NCBI GenBank assembly: GCA_035222895.1 | Contig: JAVYIG010000170.1 | Span: 599,501-663,500 of the forward strand | Source of the DNA: Strongylocentrotus droebachiensis | Taxonomy: Eukaryota > Echinodermata > Echinoidea > Camarodonta > Strongylocentrotidae | Length of the DNA stretch: 64,000 nucleotides | Direction of reading: 5' to 3' | Shown here: one piece after another, positions 1 through 15,300 of the stretch | How the letters are laid out: each line of letters starts with the position of its first letter | Position numbering within the stretch: position 1 is the stretch's first letter | Translations under genes and position numbers: made by a program | The notes under the pieces: model-generated | Seen by the model: the letters and a program-made list of their open reading frames with translations, nothing else | Database searches by the model: none | Told to the model about the DNA's origin: nothing

Positions 1-193
1 TACTTAATTGCTCAATATCCAATCAAGTAACTGTTTTATTTTGTAGTACATGTATCTGACCTTCTGTATTTTAGGATTCAACAATACGGCTGACATTCAC
101 AACGCATCGGTCACTTATTGGAGGCATTACATGGGTACATCATCAATATTTAAAGTGTCAAACTTCTAAAAGAGTGTGAGGGGGTCCACTAAC

Positions 194-329
194 CTGCAAA
201 GCATGGGTAGGATGACCTCAATGATGTGAGGAGCCTGGTCGTACTTTGCTCCCGACATCGCCATCTTGTCGATCTCTGTCACAACAGCAGGCAGAGTGGG
301 GATCCCGGCGGCAAGCTTGATCAGCTCCT
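194..329 (-). CDS. RyR: RyR exon 53, last in window
   Basis: Encodes [40 protein letters not shown] and PMLC: 44 codons with two bases at each end. It matches '[27 protein letters not shown]'. Acceptor TTTCCAG, donor CAG|GTTAGT. The chain continues off the left edge; 1-193 is intron. Confidence 0.96.
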
Positions 330-3300
330 CTGGAAATGAAGCGGAAGGAAAAGCCAAAGATGAGAAGAAAATACATGGACAGTTCTCAAGAAGATAATTC
401 TGAAACTGGTGTCAGCTTTCAACAAACCAGAAGCAGTAGGAATTTTATAGCTCTTGCATACTTTAACATGTTTACTAAGTTTACAACCAGCCTGGTAGCT
501 GAAAAAGATTTTTAAACTGTGTTTTTAATAAAAGAATTAAATTGAAGAAATTTATTATTATTACTATAGGCTTAAAAAGTCACTTTCCACAATGCTACAC
601 TTTCCATAAGGAACATGTAACACTTTCCAAAGGGTAACGATTTCCATAAGGTACATGTAACACTTTCCATAAGGTAACACTTTACATAAGTACAAATTCC
701 ATAAGGTAACACAATCCATACAGTAACACTTTCCATAAGGTAACACTTTCCATAAGGTAACACTTTCCATAGGGTAACACTTACAATACAGTAACACTTA
801 CAATACAGTAACACTTTACATAAGGTAACACTTTCAATAAGGTAACACTTTACATACGGTTACACTTTCCATAGGGTAACACTTACAATACAGTTACCTT
901 ATGGAAAGTGTAACCTAATGGAAAGTGTAACACTTTACATACAGTAACACTTTACATAGGTAACACATTCCATAAGGTAACACTATCCATATAGTAACAC
1001 TTTCCATAAGATAACACTTTACATACGGTAACTCTTTTCACAAGGTATAGCAAAGACGATACATGTACCTTTACCCTCAACAGTGGCGCCTCTCAGCTCG
1101 ATCTGTCCAAGCAGAGAGTTAGGGTTGTTCTTGTTGAGGTGTGGTTCCAGGAAGGCCACAGGGAAGGCTCCGGAAAAGGCAGCGAGGAGCTCGCCGATGG
1201 CTGGACGTAATCTAAAATTCAGACGAAGAGGACGATAGATGACCAGTGATAAAAAAAACACACAATGCACACATTGTACTTGCACATGCATGAAGCTGGT
1301 ATACAATTTTTTGGCTACAGCCCATGAAACTGAAAGCCCACAAGACCAACAGTGTTATTGTTATGGGCCTTCATATATCTTTGAGAGGGCCTAAAAAACA
1401 AAAATTGTTGTTCTTATGATCAGTGGTCTACTGGCCTGTTGGTCTACTGGAATGTCCGTTAAAGGGATCGTTTAACAATGTTAAATCTGAGATACACGGC
1501 CCTACGTGTTATCAGTGTCTATGATATGGTGTAATATTGAAGCCCTAACAAAATTGCGCTTCAAAATGATCAAGAAGTGCCTCAAAAAAGTAAAAAATCT
1601 TTGAGTGACCGGTTTTACCATACTCGTTTTCCCCAATAGACTGTAGTGTTATGAAAACCGTCAGGCGAACGGTTTTCAAAATTTATAATTCCAATCATAA
1701 ATATCTTGATAATCAGACATGCGATCGGCTTGTAAAAGTCATGGGGTTCCTGACTGACCTAAAGGTTTATAATTATCATTGCATCATGAGCTAAATCCAG
1801 AATTGTGTTTCAGAATCTGAGACAATGTTACTGGATCCCTTTAACACCGAGTAACACTATTTGGGTTTGTAGCAGATTTTGTGCACTGGTCTGCTGGGAC
1901 GTTTGTGTCAGCATTTATGTCATCTTCTGAGAGCCAGAAAGGCTTCAACTCATGTCAGTTAACACAGAGTGAACATCATGCCATTATGGTTCGTAGCAGA
2001 CTTTGTGTACTGAAGAGAATACAAATTGAAATTTATATATTTTGCATAATCACCAAGCAAATGTACAGTACATGCAACCACTAAGCAACAGGCATACTAA
2101 TTTCCATTTTTTTAATTTAATAACTGACTTTCATTTCAGTCTTTAAAATTTATAAACTATTTTAAAGCTCAATTAGAAAGACAAACAACAAGAAAGTCAG
2201 AAAAATTTATCTAAACTACTCTTCTTGTCATGATGGATACTTAAACATTGTAGAGGATAATATTTATGAATTTTACTTTTACTTAATTTTTTCATTATTT
2301 TTTTAATGTATGAATTTTACTTTTACTTATTTTAAATGTAAGTAAAAACAAGTAAAATGTAAAAATCTATTCAATAGAGCAAGCTTTTGAATCGTCACGT
2401 TTCAAGACCACAGGCCTACATTTTGCTATCACTACATGACACTTATATTGATGAAGCGTTTGAAAAATAGTTTATAAAGAATGCAAAAAAAAAGAAAATA
2501 AAAACTTCTCATATCGCACATGCCATGCTGAAGTCTCATTGTACAATTTTTTAAATTCACTGAATACCTAGCTAAAAAGCAATATGTTTTAAAAAAGGCT
2601 CATCTTCAAACGTTAACATCTACATTGTATATTTTCATATATATTTTATTATCAATCATGAATGTACATGTGAAGGCACTCAAATGAAGAGTGCATCACA
2701 TTCAAAAGCAGGAAAAGAAGGAAAAAACTTATATGTATTATATATATACATGTATGTAGTTTAGTTAGTGCAGTGATAAAATATGTCTGAAGTGTGCAGG
2801 AAAAATGTAGTGCATTACACCAAGACACTAATGTTTGAATTTTCTACATTGAAAATTTGTAATATTACAATATACCTTAGGGTAAATACCATAAGTCATG
2901 AAAATCCATGCTTAATGCTCAATACACTCAATATTTCTTAAATACCTGTGAAACTTCTTCTTATTACACTTAATCATCAAGGTAAAAATACTACATCAGA
3001 TGAAAAAATGCTCAAATGAGCATACCAGTATGTTGCACGTATACTCACGAATACATCACATCAATGCAACATTTGGCAGCAATATTTATTTTACAAGCAT
3101 GTATAATATATAATAAAGACTTGAAAATACAATCTCTCTCTCTCTCTACATACATACATACATATATATCACCATTTCTTTTTACCTCTTTCCTTTTCTT
3201 CTATATTTCTCATTTAACGATTCTGTTCGCTGAAGCACAAACTTTCATTCATTGTTCATTTAATCATAACAATCAATCAGATTCAGATTCAACAGTTTAA

Positions 3301-6300
3301 GCATAAATGATTCTATTGTATTATTAATAAAATATGAATTAATTCATGGCTGTTAGTCACTGCAAGAAGGCTACTGATGAATTGCATTCAAACTGTCTTC
3401 TCATTCAATCCTTGTTATTTTACCTCTCTCCAACATCTTTGGCCTCCTCACTAAAACAGAGAATAATCAATCGATTGGGTCACAAACTATACTAAAATAC
3501 TGCCCCTAAGTGCCCCTAAACCACCTGTATTAGTGCCCCCTACATATCTATACACTACAGTAAACAGATAAGTATAGCAGCAAAAATATAGGGTCTTTGC
3601 TGTAATATCCCTTGTGAATTATCATCATGATAATTGATATACAGGAATAGGTATCGATATAAAAAAAGGTGTGTATTTGAGAAAGGTTTTTGTTTATTTG
3701 TTTGAAAACATGCAAAGAAGATGGCAATTTTTCCTTTTTATTAAAGTGAGTATTCAGCCATAATGCATCCACGTTATAAGTGGTGATGCACTGTGTCATT
3801 GATGACCCACAACATTCTAAAATTCAAACAGGGTTTATATTCCTACTGACATTATTAATAGTGCCTGGAACTAAAATTCGATGGGGAAAGTAAGACTTGT
3901 GATTATCGATGGGTACATGTCATTGACACTACAAACAGAAAGGATTTGAAAGAAAAGTAATGTGTTGTATTCTAGATGTATTTTAGAGAGGTAAACACTT
4001 TATTAGTAAGAGTCAAGTGGAATCATAATTTCAATAAAAACAATGTCACTGCATGATTTCATGATAATATATTTCAAATTTAGTTTAAATTTCTACAGAA
4101 GAAAATACAATCTGCTCCTAGATGTTAAGTTGCTTGAATGTGTAAGCTGTAAATATACTCACTTCTTGACATAGATTGACTGGTCAGCACCAACTTTGTA
4201 AAGACAGCTGAGAATCCGATAGCAATACACCTGGATTTGATCCACTGTGCAAAATAAATGGCAGACAAAAAAAAAGAAGGAAAAAGGCGATTATACATGT
4301 ATATCAACGATAAAATCATTGTCGATATTAATAGTGAGTACCACTAATGAGAAAGTATTTTCAACTTGCTTAGTTGTATGTACTTATATGTATTAATTCT
4401 CTCACTCTTTTTCATTAGTTCCCTAGAACTAGCCCTTCAAGTGATGTACAATCTAGTGGCAAATTTCACCAAGGATTTACACCAGTTAGTCTACATACAT
4501 GTACATAAATGACTCAAGTAAAAATAAAAGCTTTTCTTTTCTGAAACAGAGAGAACAGATTAAAGGGAATATTTAGTAAATGCAAAATGAAAGATTGTAT
4601 ATTATGTTTGCAAATTTACCCATGAAACAAACTACAAATGAGGACTTAAAAAAATTGTCCTGAATGAGAACTGTTCATAAACTGTATTGAGGGGATTGAT
4701 AACATCACCTTCATGTGGCAAATCAGGTTTGCTGGATTCTATAAGAACCTACTATTCTTTGCTACCAGAACTCAAAACGAGATTCAACCATGCCTACTCA
4801 CAGAGCAAATCAGCACCGTAGTTATGCCTGGCAAGATGTTGGAAGAGACTGATCAGTACGGGAACAAGCACGCCGGGAACGTAGTTGACGGCCAGGCTGT
4901 GCTTGTGGACCTGATTCGACTTGATGTGCGTAAAACGCCCTCCCGAGGTGACCGAGTCTACCGTGGCGACGAGGTCGTCGGAGGCATGACGGAAGAAGAC
5001 AAGCAGGCCATTCTTGATGGCGTCTGCGCTGTGCTTCACAACAGAACTGATAGAGGGGGCAATTGGATAGATTAAAATCTCCTTTATTTTTTGTAATACA
5101 TATTTTTTCACATCTTATAGATGACCACGCACGGAGGGGATTATGAATTGTTTTACATACCGTAATTAACGGTGTATAAACCGCACTTTTTTGCCACCGA
5201 AAAAAATTCAAAGTTGGGGGTGCGTCTTATACACGGTACACCCAAAGTTTCGATTTATGCCCCTCCAGCTGGCTCACCACTCAGAAAACTAGAACAACAC
5301 TCAAATTTGTCTGTCATCTTGGTTTGAAAGTAATCTTTCTGATAGATCTCAATATGTAGTTTATAATAATAATTCCTCCCATTTTTCTTCTATTACACAG
5401 CGTACCACAAGGTTCTATCCTAGGTCCTCTACTGTTTTTTAATTTACATAATGATCTTACACATTCGGCTGCACCTCGCAGTTAAATGAAAGGCCTTTCC
5501 GCGTGCGTTTTTTGACAAGGACCTGGCTTTTAGGGCGAAAAAGAGGGGTGCGGTTAATACACGAGGGCGGTTTATACACCGTTAATTATGGTATGCATTA
5601 TGCTACCCTATAAAATCCAAGATTTTTGTGTGAATAACACAGTATGAAATTGGGTATTCACTTTTAATATTATAATATAGACTGGTTGCGAATTAAATTT
5701 GATGGAACCCTCCACTGATGAAATTTGTTAATTCCCAAACTCCAAAACACAAATAATATTGAAAAATTAAACTTTGATCATTATGACTTTGGTGACACTT
5801 TTAACTTCTATATGTTTTTAGTAGATGTATATTTTATACATAACTATTGAATGATATTAAACTAATATTCAAGAAACATTTTCTAATATGAGGCTATAAA
5901 TTTATGATTACATGTATATGAATTTGAGAAAGACAAAAGGTGACAATATATGAAAGTATCATGCATTAGTTTTCCAGATAAACCTGACAGATGTGTTTTT
6001 TTAATAGAGAGGTTTCTAGATACAAAACATATTGCATGACTGTAATCAGATAATAATAATAATATAAATAGTATACAAATATATTTGACCTCTGAGAAAC
6101 TAAACAGTATATAATTAACATTGATACATAATTTGAGTTACCTTTAGTTTCTATGCATAACTTCCATTCTCTAAGTCAATATTACTGTGTAATTATGTTC
6201 AAAATTATAAATTAAATGAGCGAATTTTGTGTAATATGGCAAAACAAGAGGAAAGTTCCAAGAGCATTCAAAGACACGAGTGCATGTGAGAGAAAATGAT

Positions 6301-9300
6301 TCATTTAAGAATCAAGTTTTGAAAAAACATGAATTCAAACATGTGAGATGGAAGCTGCAGAGAAATCATGCAAACGCATTCATCTATTTTGGAACATAAA
6401 CAAAACAGAGAAAAGTTATTACTGAGGTACATCTTTTAAATGTTTATCCACGCTGTAACTTATCATCGAAAGAAACAAAGAGGAACAGACCTGTTTTCCT
6501 CTGACAGAATAAAGTATATATTGATAGTAATATAATTATATACAGTAGAAAAGATGATTGTCCTAACTTACATAATGAGCAATAGTTACAGCACATGTAA
6601 GTAAAGTCTCGTTTTTAGCGACAAGGTTAAATGAACCACACATCTTGAAAAATTTACACTGCTGCAAAACACACAGAACATGATTGTTTCATTGATGCTG
6701 TGAAGTACTCCTTTAAAAGCACTCAATATGAGTCATAACAAACAGCAAAACTCTCCACTTAGAATTTCAATATATCTCATTCCCATTCCAAAGGTAATGT
6801 AGCGCATTTGCTCCTTGGGTACAAACTTCTTCCACATCCGTTTTAATTTGAAGGAGATGTTAGACAATGAATCAATATACATGTATCCTACTTCTATATG
6901 TACTGGTACATTGTATACAAATATGTAGCAGAATATGTATATAGCAATTGACATTGAGTAAAACACTATAATTAAGTATCTTGCCTATAGTAAAGCACCA
7001 CTATTTTCTTCATAATATATTTTCCCACAAAGAATGATTGGATATGATAGATGGTCAATAAATAATAACTCTTTTTAAAGAGGGTGGGGTGTGACATGGG
7101 TGCTTTTTCATGAAATTAAATCTGATGGGGTGGATGATGATGAGGGGGGAAAAATGCAAAAAGGGCAAAACAAACTAAAACCACAAGGAAATGATTACAA
7201 AAAGAGGGTAAAATACAACATGACTGGATTCAATAAGATGCATGAAAGGGCAAAACAACATGGAGCTAGGTGTTGACGTCGAAAAAGATGATAACGGAAC
7301 TGGCAGAATTAAAATGGGGGAGGGGCGGGGAGGTTGTGAAGAAAGAACCCACACATTATGAAAGAAAAAAATTCACACTCGGTACCTTCGCCCATCTGAA
7401 TGAGACACCCTAGGGTTATAATGAGACAGAGATAGAGATACGCATGATGAAAAAATGGTGCATGGGAGAGCAAATCAAAAGATCAAAGAAAATCTGGGGA
7501 AAAAGAACGGGTTATGATGAACAAATAAAGATGAGGGTTTTTAAGCTTTGTGGAGCTTTACATTAGTACTAAATCAATGCAGTGAGTTTATCAAAGCAAC
7601 TGGATTAAGCATTATGATCACTCTTGAACTTTCAGTATATTTTCATTATCAATTGCTATGATATTTACATGATGTATATAATTTTAAAAATACAACATAT
7701 TGATTTGGGAGTTGTACTGTATTGCTAAGGGAATATCACCTCAAAAAATAAATATATATAAAGACAAATATCAAAATATTGGTGGAAAACCACTGAACTA
7801 CAGTTGTAGCACATGATGGAAAAATCATAGACATACACAATATATAAACAAATTATGTATAAGATGATGTCTAAAATTTGAGAGGTGCCATTTTCTTTTA
7901 TCAAGGATTAGTTGCTGTTAAACATACTGCACCTAATACTTGGAGGATTTGTTCTCCTTTTTTTATATCCATGTTTAAATTATCTTTCTTGTGGACCTTA
8001 GGAATATACCCAATGGTGATTTATACAGAAACTCTATTTTACATATAAGGCAGCTTTGTGAAATGCACTGGAATATAAAATACAGTTCATTAAAAAATTA
8101 GGAATAGACCCGATCAACCAACCAACATTCCCCTGTTATCCTATCTGCGATCTTGGTGTCCAATGAGACCTCCATTGCCCTGTTTCATAAAACTTGTTAT
8201 CAATAACAATTGCAACAGAACTATGACAACTTTGCTCTCGGCCAATCAAATGCACTGATTTCAGTAGCTTTTAACAGGTACTGTGACCTGTTATTGATAA
8301 CAAGTTCTATGAAACTGGGTCCTGGGGAATGCCAACACTAGCTTGCTAGATCCAACATATCGTTCCTATTTTCACGAAGTGACGGTAGTGAGGAAAATCT
8401 GCACGCAAATTGTATGCGATTTTCAATTACTACCGTCACTTCGTGAAAATATGGACGATATGTATAAAGTGAAAACTGATTTTCAACTGTCACATTTGGT
8501 CTTTCGTACAAAATACATTTAGATCAGCTATCACAGACCACTAGCCATTTTTATTTTTCACAGTAAATTATTCAAAAACCTGCCAAATTATTTTAAAGTC
8601 ATTTGATTTTTCTTCTTCATATTTTGAAAGCAGACATAAGATTTCTATGATAGCAAGTTTATAGGATGTGAACAGATGTATGAAGTAATAGCTGTGATTT
8701 TTCGTCTGATGGCAGATGTCAGGAAAGAGGCACAGAGAGTGTGTATGTGAGTAAGTATGTATGTACCGTATATGACAGAACGAGTGTGTGTGGGTGTGTA
8801 TTGTGTGTATATGTGTGATAGAAAGAGAAAGTGGGAATGTGTGCGTGTGAAAGTGAGGAAAGAGAAAGAGAGTAAAGCGTGTGGGTGTGTGTATGTTTGT
8901 GTTTAGAGAAAAAGAGATAGTGGTTGTTGGCCAGATTATGAAAAATATAGCGTGTGGGTGTGTGTGTGTGTGTGTTAAGAGAAAAGGACACAGTTGTTGA
9001 GAGCCTGAGAGCCTGAGAAAAAAGAGAAATAGTTTGTATGAACAAGATTAACCACTAACCTGGCATCGATGGATTGGGCAACCACTCTAATACAGCGAAT
9101 GAAGGGCACTAGATCACGGCCTGCCAAAACAAAGAATAGAAATATCATATCACAAACGAGCACCATGCATAGACATTGGTATCAACCTTGGAATACTAGA
9201 GGCCCACCCTTCTTTTGATTTCTGGTTACAGGCTACCAAGGACACCTTTATGAAAACCCCATCCTCCTGTTAGGGTCTAGCCAATCTTCAATGGGAGAAT

Positions 9301-12300
9301 AAAAGAGTCTACGGGGCTGCATTCTGATTATAATAAATCAATGAAGGACCAATTTTTTATTTTGTTAAACTTGATCTCATTTACTCACCAAAGAGATTGA
9401 TCTTCTGTCGAATGAGCTGAGCAAGCTTGCAGAACAGACTAAAAATAGAAAACAGAAGGAAAAATATGTCTATATTTTGCTATTTCTATCATTCTTCTGT
9501 TATTTATTGAAGACACTTGAATATGTTTGAACATGTTCATCAAACCTTAAAATGTACTTGTAGATATTACTTCAAGAGAAATTGAACATGGTCGTTTTGG
9601 GCTAAAGTTTGTTAAATGTAGCTACAGTGTAAAAATAAAAAACATTGATTCCAGACATTTTGTTGAAAATGTGATATAGATATATCTATATTTAGCAAGT
9701 AGCACATATTAAACAGATTTCAATATGTACTTTGTACCCATATCTAAAGAGCCTTATAAAATACACACCTCTCTCGTTGGAATTTTGAATTGTGGTAGAG
9801 TTTGCTAATATGTAGTTGATTATTATCCACATCAGATTTTCTTTCTTACAAGGTTAAAATAATTGGAGGATTGACAGCTAACATGTAATAACATGTTAAG
9901 CAAGTAATATGGTTTTCATGGTATAATTAACAGGTAGAATATTTTGTATACATAAATATATACCGGTATATATTATTATAAACTGTCTGTGTAAAAAAAG
10001 AGAGGAGTTTTCTAATCAAAAATCTTCCGGTGTGGCAAATCTGATAGCTCCATCGAAATCGTCTATTAAAAGATTTATGCGTTTTGTTAATAGACAATAA
10101 GAAAAGAAATGAATAAACCAAATTTGTTATATCTATCTACAGGACTACAAAGAATGCTATTGATCTCAAGTAGCCTGCAAAGACGTTTTTGGATATAATA
10201 TAATATACAAGTGCAAAGAGGGAAATACATAATAGATAGCAAATATTAAAAAAAAACATGATCAAAAATAAAATTGACGCTTGACTGCCAAACATTACAG
10301 TATTTGAATTTGACAGAGAGAAGCATAATATTGCATAGACACAATATACAGTGAGAAGTTAAAATCTACAGCTTCATTTATACTAAATCCTGGGAAAGTG
10401 TGCTCCATCCTACACCAAAACATATACATGAATACAAGGGTGAGGGGCATGCACCGTAAAGGGAAGAAAATACAAGGCAACAAACAGGAACAAGACTGAT
10501 CCAATCACATATTAATTAGCAGAATAAAAACCTGACAGCACACAGCTTTTACAATTCTGTAAAGAGAGACTTATTTTATAACATGAAGAAAAAACAAACA
10601 GTGTATCCTAGGACAGACTGGCATTGTACAAGAGGATTACAGCTAAGTTCGATTTTATTCTGAATTATTTAATTGTATATTGAGAAGGGTGATTGCTACG
10701 ATTCAGGAAGAGAAGTATTAAAACTCTACCAGTTGATTACATTATTTTCTAATACACAAGGCATGCTTTCATACATAATAATATATGCCAATCACATGTA
10801 CACGTGGATACACAAGAGTGTGTGGAATTCATACACATATTTTCTTTTCATATTACTCTAAAATGAATATTGGAAACTAAAATGTTTTTGTAAACGAAAG
10901 CTTTCAGGAATTCATTTTCCTTTCTTACTAGGCTATGAGTGAGAAGGTATATACATACATTTGTGAACACAAAAATACTTGTCTTCTAGAAAATGACAAC
11001 ACCAAAACAGACGGATGTACTTATTTTGTACAAAATGGCTAAGTAATGTGGCAGGCACATATTTACTACCGGTAACTATGTTCAAATCACATGCATGGAC
11101 ATATACCTAGAGCTTACATATAGCCCATACTATCAGGGCAACACAAGATACTTATCTACATCAGTCAGTTACTAAACTTTGCTTTGTGTACAGGTACAAA
11201 ATCTACTTCAGGCTGGTTTAACATGCATCCCTCTATCACCACTAAATACAAAACTATCTTTCTATCTTAATTATTAAGCAGAACTAATGTAAAGAGCAGG
11301 AGAAACAATCACATGTATCATCAAGAAGTCTTTAATTTGCTTAAGGAGCTCAGTTCCATACAGCATGAAATGGATAATTGGGTTATATAATATATAATAA
11401 GTATATATAATAAGGTTATAAGGTACCTTGAGCCATATCTATGATACAAATAAATGACACATGCACCAATCACATGAATAATTGTAAGGTTATACCATTT
11501 CTAACAGATTTTTACTACACCAGTAAAATAAGGAAGTTTCAAGAACATCCACAGTGTTGGCCTTGGTCATGCATGTTGTGAAAAATACTATTAAACATAT
11601 CTTTTTCTTTCTTTACAATCTTAAAATCAACAAACATCTAATAAATCTTCAAAATTCACAAAGAAATGTTTGCCTTACAACTGGAATATGTAAATCTCTT
11701 CACTTTATGATTTCTCTACAATATTCACAGATTTGCTAGTCACCAATGTCAACTTTGAAAAAAGAATATGGATCTTAGATCTCAAATCATTTGTATAAAA
11801 GATTATGCCATTCAACATTAAGAAAATAATTTTTAATGGAGAACTTTTGCCAACAAAACACCATGATGATTTCATGCATAATGCAGGAATATTTTGATAT
11901 TTTGAACTAGAAAAATCACAGATGAAAGCCTTTTGAATTCACCAACACTGTGGATGACTTCTACATGTAAATACACTGAATCCCCACCCAACACGAAGCT
12001 ACCTGACATAGCTGCACTATTCTCACCTGGCTACCATAGCTTTCTCCACATGAGATGCATAGGGCATAAACATCATCTCACTAGAGGCATTGATTGCAAA
12101 CGAGGTTAGTTGGGCGGAAATGAAGAGATAGATATTAGTCAGGTTGTAGCAGCCAGAAAGCAATTCAAAACAAACCAAATGCATAATATAAATCATGAAA
12201 AGGTAAATAAATGAAATAATAAAAGGAGGCTGCACAAGAGGAATATGTTTTGAACAAATTCAAAATGAAATATTATCGCTATAATGAGTAGAATGGAAGT

Positions 12301-15300
12301 TCTTCTGTATATAGGACAAGCCACTTGGTAATTTTGGGTCTTAGAATGATGACTACATAAATTTGGGCTAGCAAATGTGTTTTATGACTGCAGAGGTAAA
12401 ATTATCTTAATAACAAATGGGTAAATAATATGGTAGTTCAAATCTTTATAATGATCAATGGGTAGAAAGGGAAGCATTCTCATTATACAAGATAGGAAAA
12501 TGTATCATTCTTCATGATATGTAATAATGGGAGGGCAACATTCTTCACAATGATACATGGGTGAAAATGGGAACATTCTCTGTAAGTCAGGCATATCTCA
12601 TACAATCAAAAAACATATATGTAATGAAATTGCTCGATTTCAAAGTTCATACCTGAATTTATTCATGATGTGATTCAGAATTGTATATAAAATTCTTGCT
12701 ATGTATAAGTCATATAACTATCTTGTCATGTTTTGTGCTGAAAGCCGGAGAACCGTACCTGCTCACATACTTTTTCTTATATAGTCTTGACGCCCTTCTG
12801 GCTTTCAGCACACGACACCATGTTTTTGTCTTATGTATTATGTATTACATGTTATACCAATGGAAAACAAATTTCTGTATTATATTATGGACAATAAAAT
12901 CTTGAATCTTGAATCTTGAGAATGAATTCATTATAGAAATTTTAAAATTACAATTGGTTTGGTTCATGATTTATCTGACTTTTCTTGGATATACTATTCT
13001 ATACCATGAGCGTGTAAATGGAATAAATGCTGTTTTGAAAACCTCATAATTTTTGTTGTTGAATGCTACATAACTTCAAATGATTATCATCTGCAATTAA
13101 AAAGCAAAAGAATATAAGATGCTGCACAAAATAGTACACGTAAATAAATAAGCATGAAAGAAAAACAGGAAGCAAATGCAACGCAATGCATGAAAAGAAA
13201 ATACAAAGATGGAATCACAGCAATCCAGATATATATGTAGAAGTAAGTACAATATATCATATAATTCAATTCAAAAGATAATGTGATGGTAAAAATGTAC
13301 ATGCACAAACCTTGCTTTCAAATATTTTCAATAAAAAACTGATGTTAGAATCTCATAACAGGATTTTATTCATCTTACATCCTTTTTCCTTACAAAGCAG
13401 TACTTTTATTTATTTATCAATAAAAAATAACCAAGTACACCATTTCTCTTACACATTTAGTAATTATGTTTATCAATTGTAATTTACGGTAATTGAAAAT
13501 CAGACCATATTGTGAAGGGCAGCATGACCCACACACAAAATGACAGCCATGTGTTTTGTACTGGCTACAAATAAAATTGGTACATAAAGATGAAATGAAC
13601 TTTTTTTGTCAATGTCCATTTGAAAAGTTTGTAGCAAACAAACCATGTTTATTAATGGAGATCATGATAATTGGACATTTTATGTGAGCTGATCAGCAAA
13701 CTTGGCACACCGATGAAGGTCTCTATCATTAAGTGTGGCACATAAAGAGTTAAAAAAGGTATGCAGGGCCTTACCTTGATACAAGCTCTTTCTCTCTGGT
13801 GGACGCCCCTCCTGACCTGCCTGCTTGGGTGGCATTGGGGTCAGCTACGAAGTAGGAGCTGTGAGCTTGGAAGTACTTCTCTATCAGAGGAAGAACAACC
13901 TGTAAAAGGGAAGGTCAAAAACGATTCAGAAGTGAATTTTGTTGATACTTTGAAATATGTTAGTTTTGAAAAGTAAGTTCAAGAACCACGATTTATAGTC
14001 TACTTCTCACTATGGAATTGATGAAAGCAAAGGAAAATTGAATGATCAAGGTATAAAGAAGCATGTAGAGCTTGAAAAGAGGTACAAGATGAATGGGATG
14101 GAATGAAGAATGATGAATAAAGAATAGAAATAGATAAAGAAGATTAAATGAACAAGGAAACAGAGAATATATTTAGGAGGGGTGAGTAGTAATTAAACAA
14201 AATATCAGCACTCTCGTTTTCATAAAATTCATTTTACTGTTGTCACAACAAAGTGTGCTATTATCTTTTAACCATCTTTACTATATTTGTTACGAAAGAG
14301 AGTAAAAAGTTACCTTTGCAAAGAACTTATATCCTCTGTCACCCGAGCTTTCTTTCTTCGATGACCGGAAAGCTGGATAGGATTTTAAAAAACATTGGAA
14401 ATTATTTCATACAAGTTTGTAAAAATGTGTCACAAATGTCTGAAAAATGTAGTTGTCAGTAATGCATTTGATTTGATGATCCCACCGCTGCCACCATTAA
14501 TGCTATCAATGTGGAAATGACCAAATGGCTGCAAGACAGGAGCTGCAAGATGAATATTTGCTTTTGGATCATGTTTGAATGAAAGCCCAGGGGGACATTC
14601 TACTCCTGTCTCGAGGTTGTCTGTCAATTTTCTTGATAATGGTGAAACATTGGCTCAACCAGATAAGTCAACTTTTATGTATTTCCATTTGGGGGATTAC
14701 TATTGTATTTGATACGTTTCCATTCTCAGTTTATCATCTGCAAATAACCCCCTTTCCCACTATCACCATCTTTGTTGGATCTAATTGGCAACAGGTACAC
14801 CTGTGATTTGCCAACACAGTGCAGGAGTCTGTCCTAAAGATTCAAGCTAAATTAACCCTCTTCTGATATCTTTGTCCAATTATATTTTAATTCTCAGCTT
14901 CAATATCTTGGTTGTGCCTCATCGGTCAGATTTGCCTGTGATTTGTCCACATTGTGCAGGAGTTTGTCCAGGAGACTGAAAGCAAACTGATCTTCCAAAG
15001 ACATCTTTGTATAATTATTTGTCTACAGTTTCATCTACAGGGTTTTATTTTATGACTATAACCTCCAAACACTACTAACATCTCAACCCCATCCAGCATT
15101 TTGAACCTACAAGCCTATCTGCACTCGTTTGACCAGGAGGGATTAGACCTCCCTGCGTGGTCACTGGCAGGTGTTTATCTCATCAAATCAGCTCTTAATT
15201 AACATAAGAAAAAGGGGACCATGGGGGATCAACGGGTACCGCTTAGGCATTGTTGGCTATATAGAGGGCGCAAGTAGATACAAGTAGTGCAGTCCCGTTT

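Noticed and set aside
564..814. Frames rich in [13 protein letters not shown] repeats
   Set aside because: Artefacts of the 17-bp minisatellite.
15121..15180. Short inverted repeat around GACCAGGAGGGATTAGACCT
   Set aside because: Too short and isolated to call as an element or structured RNA.
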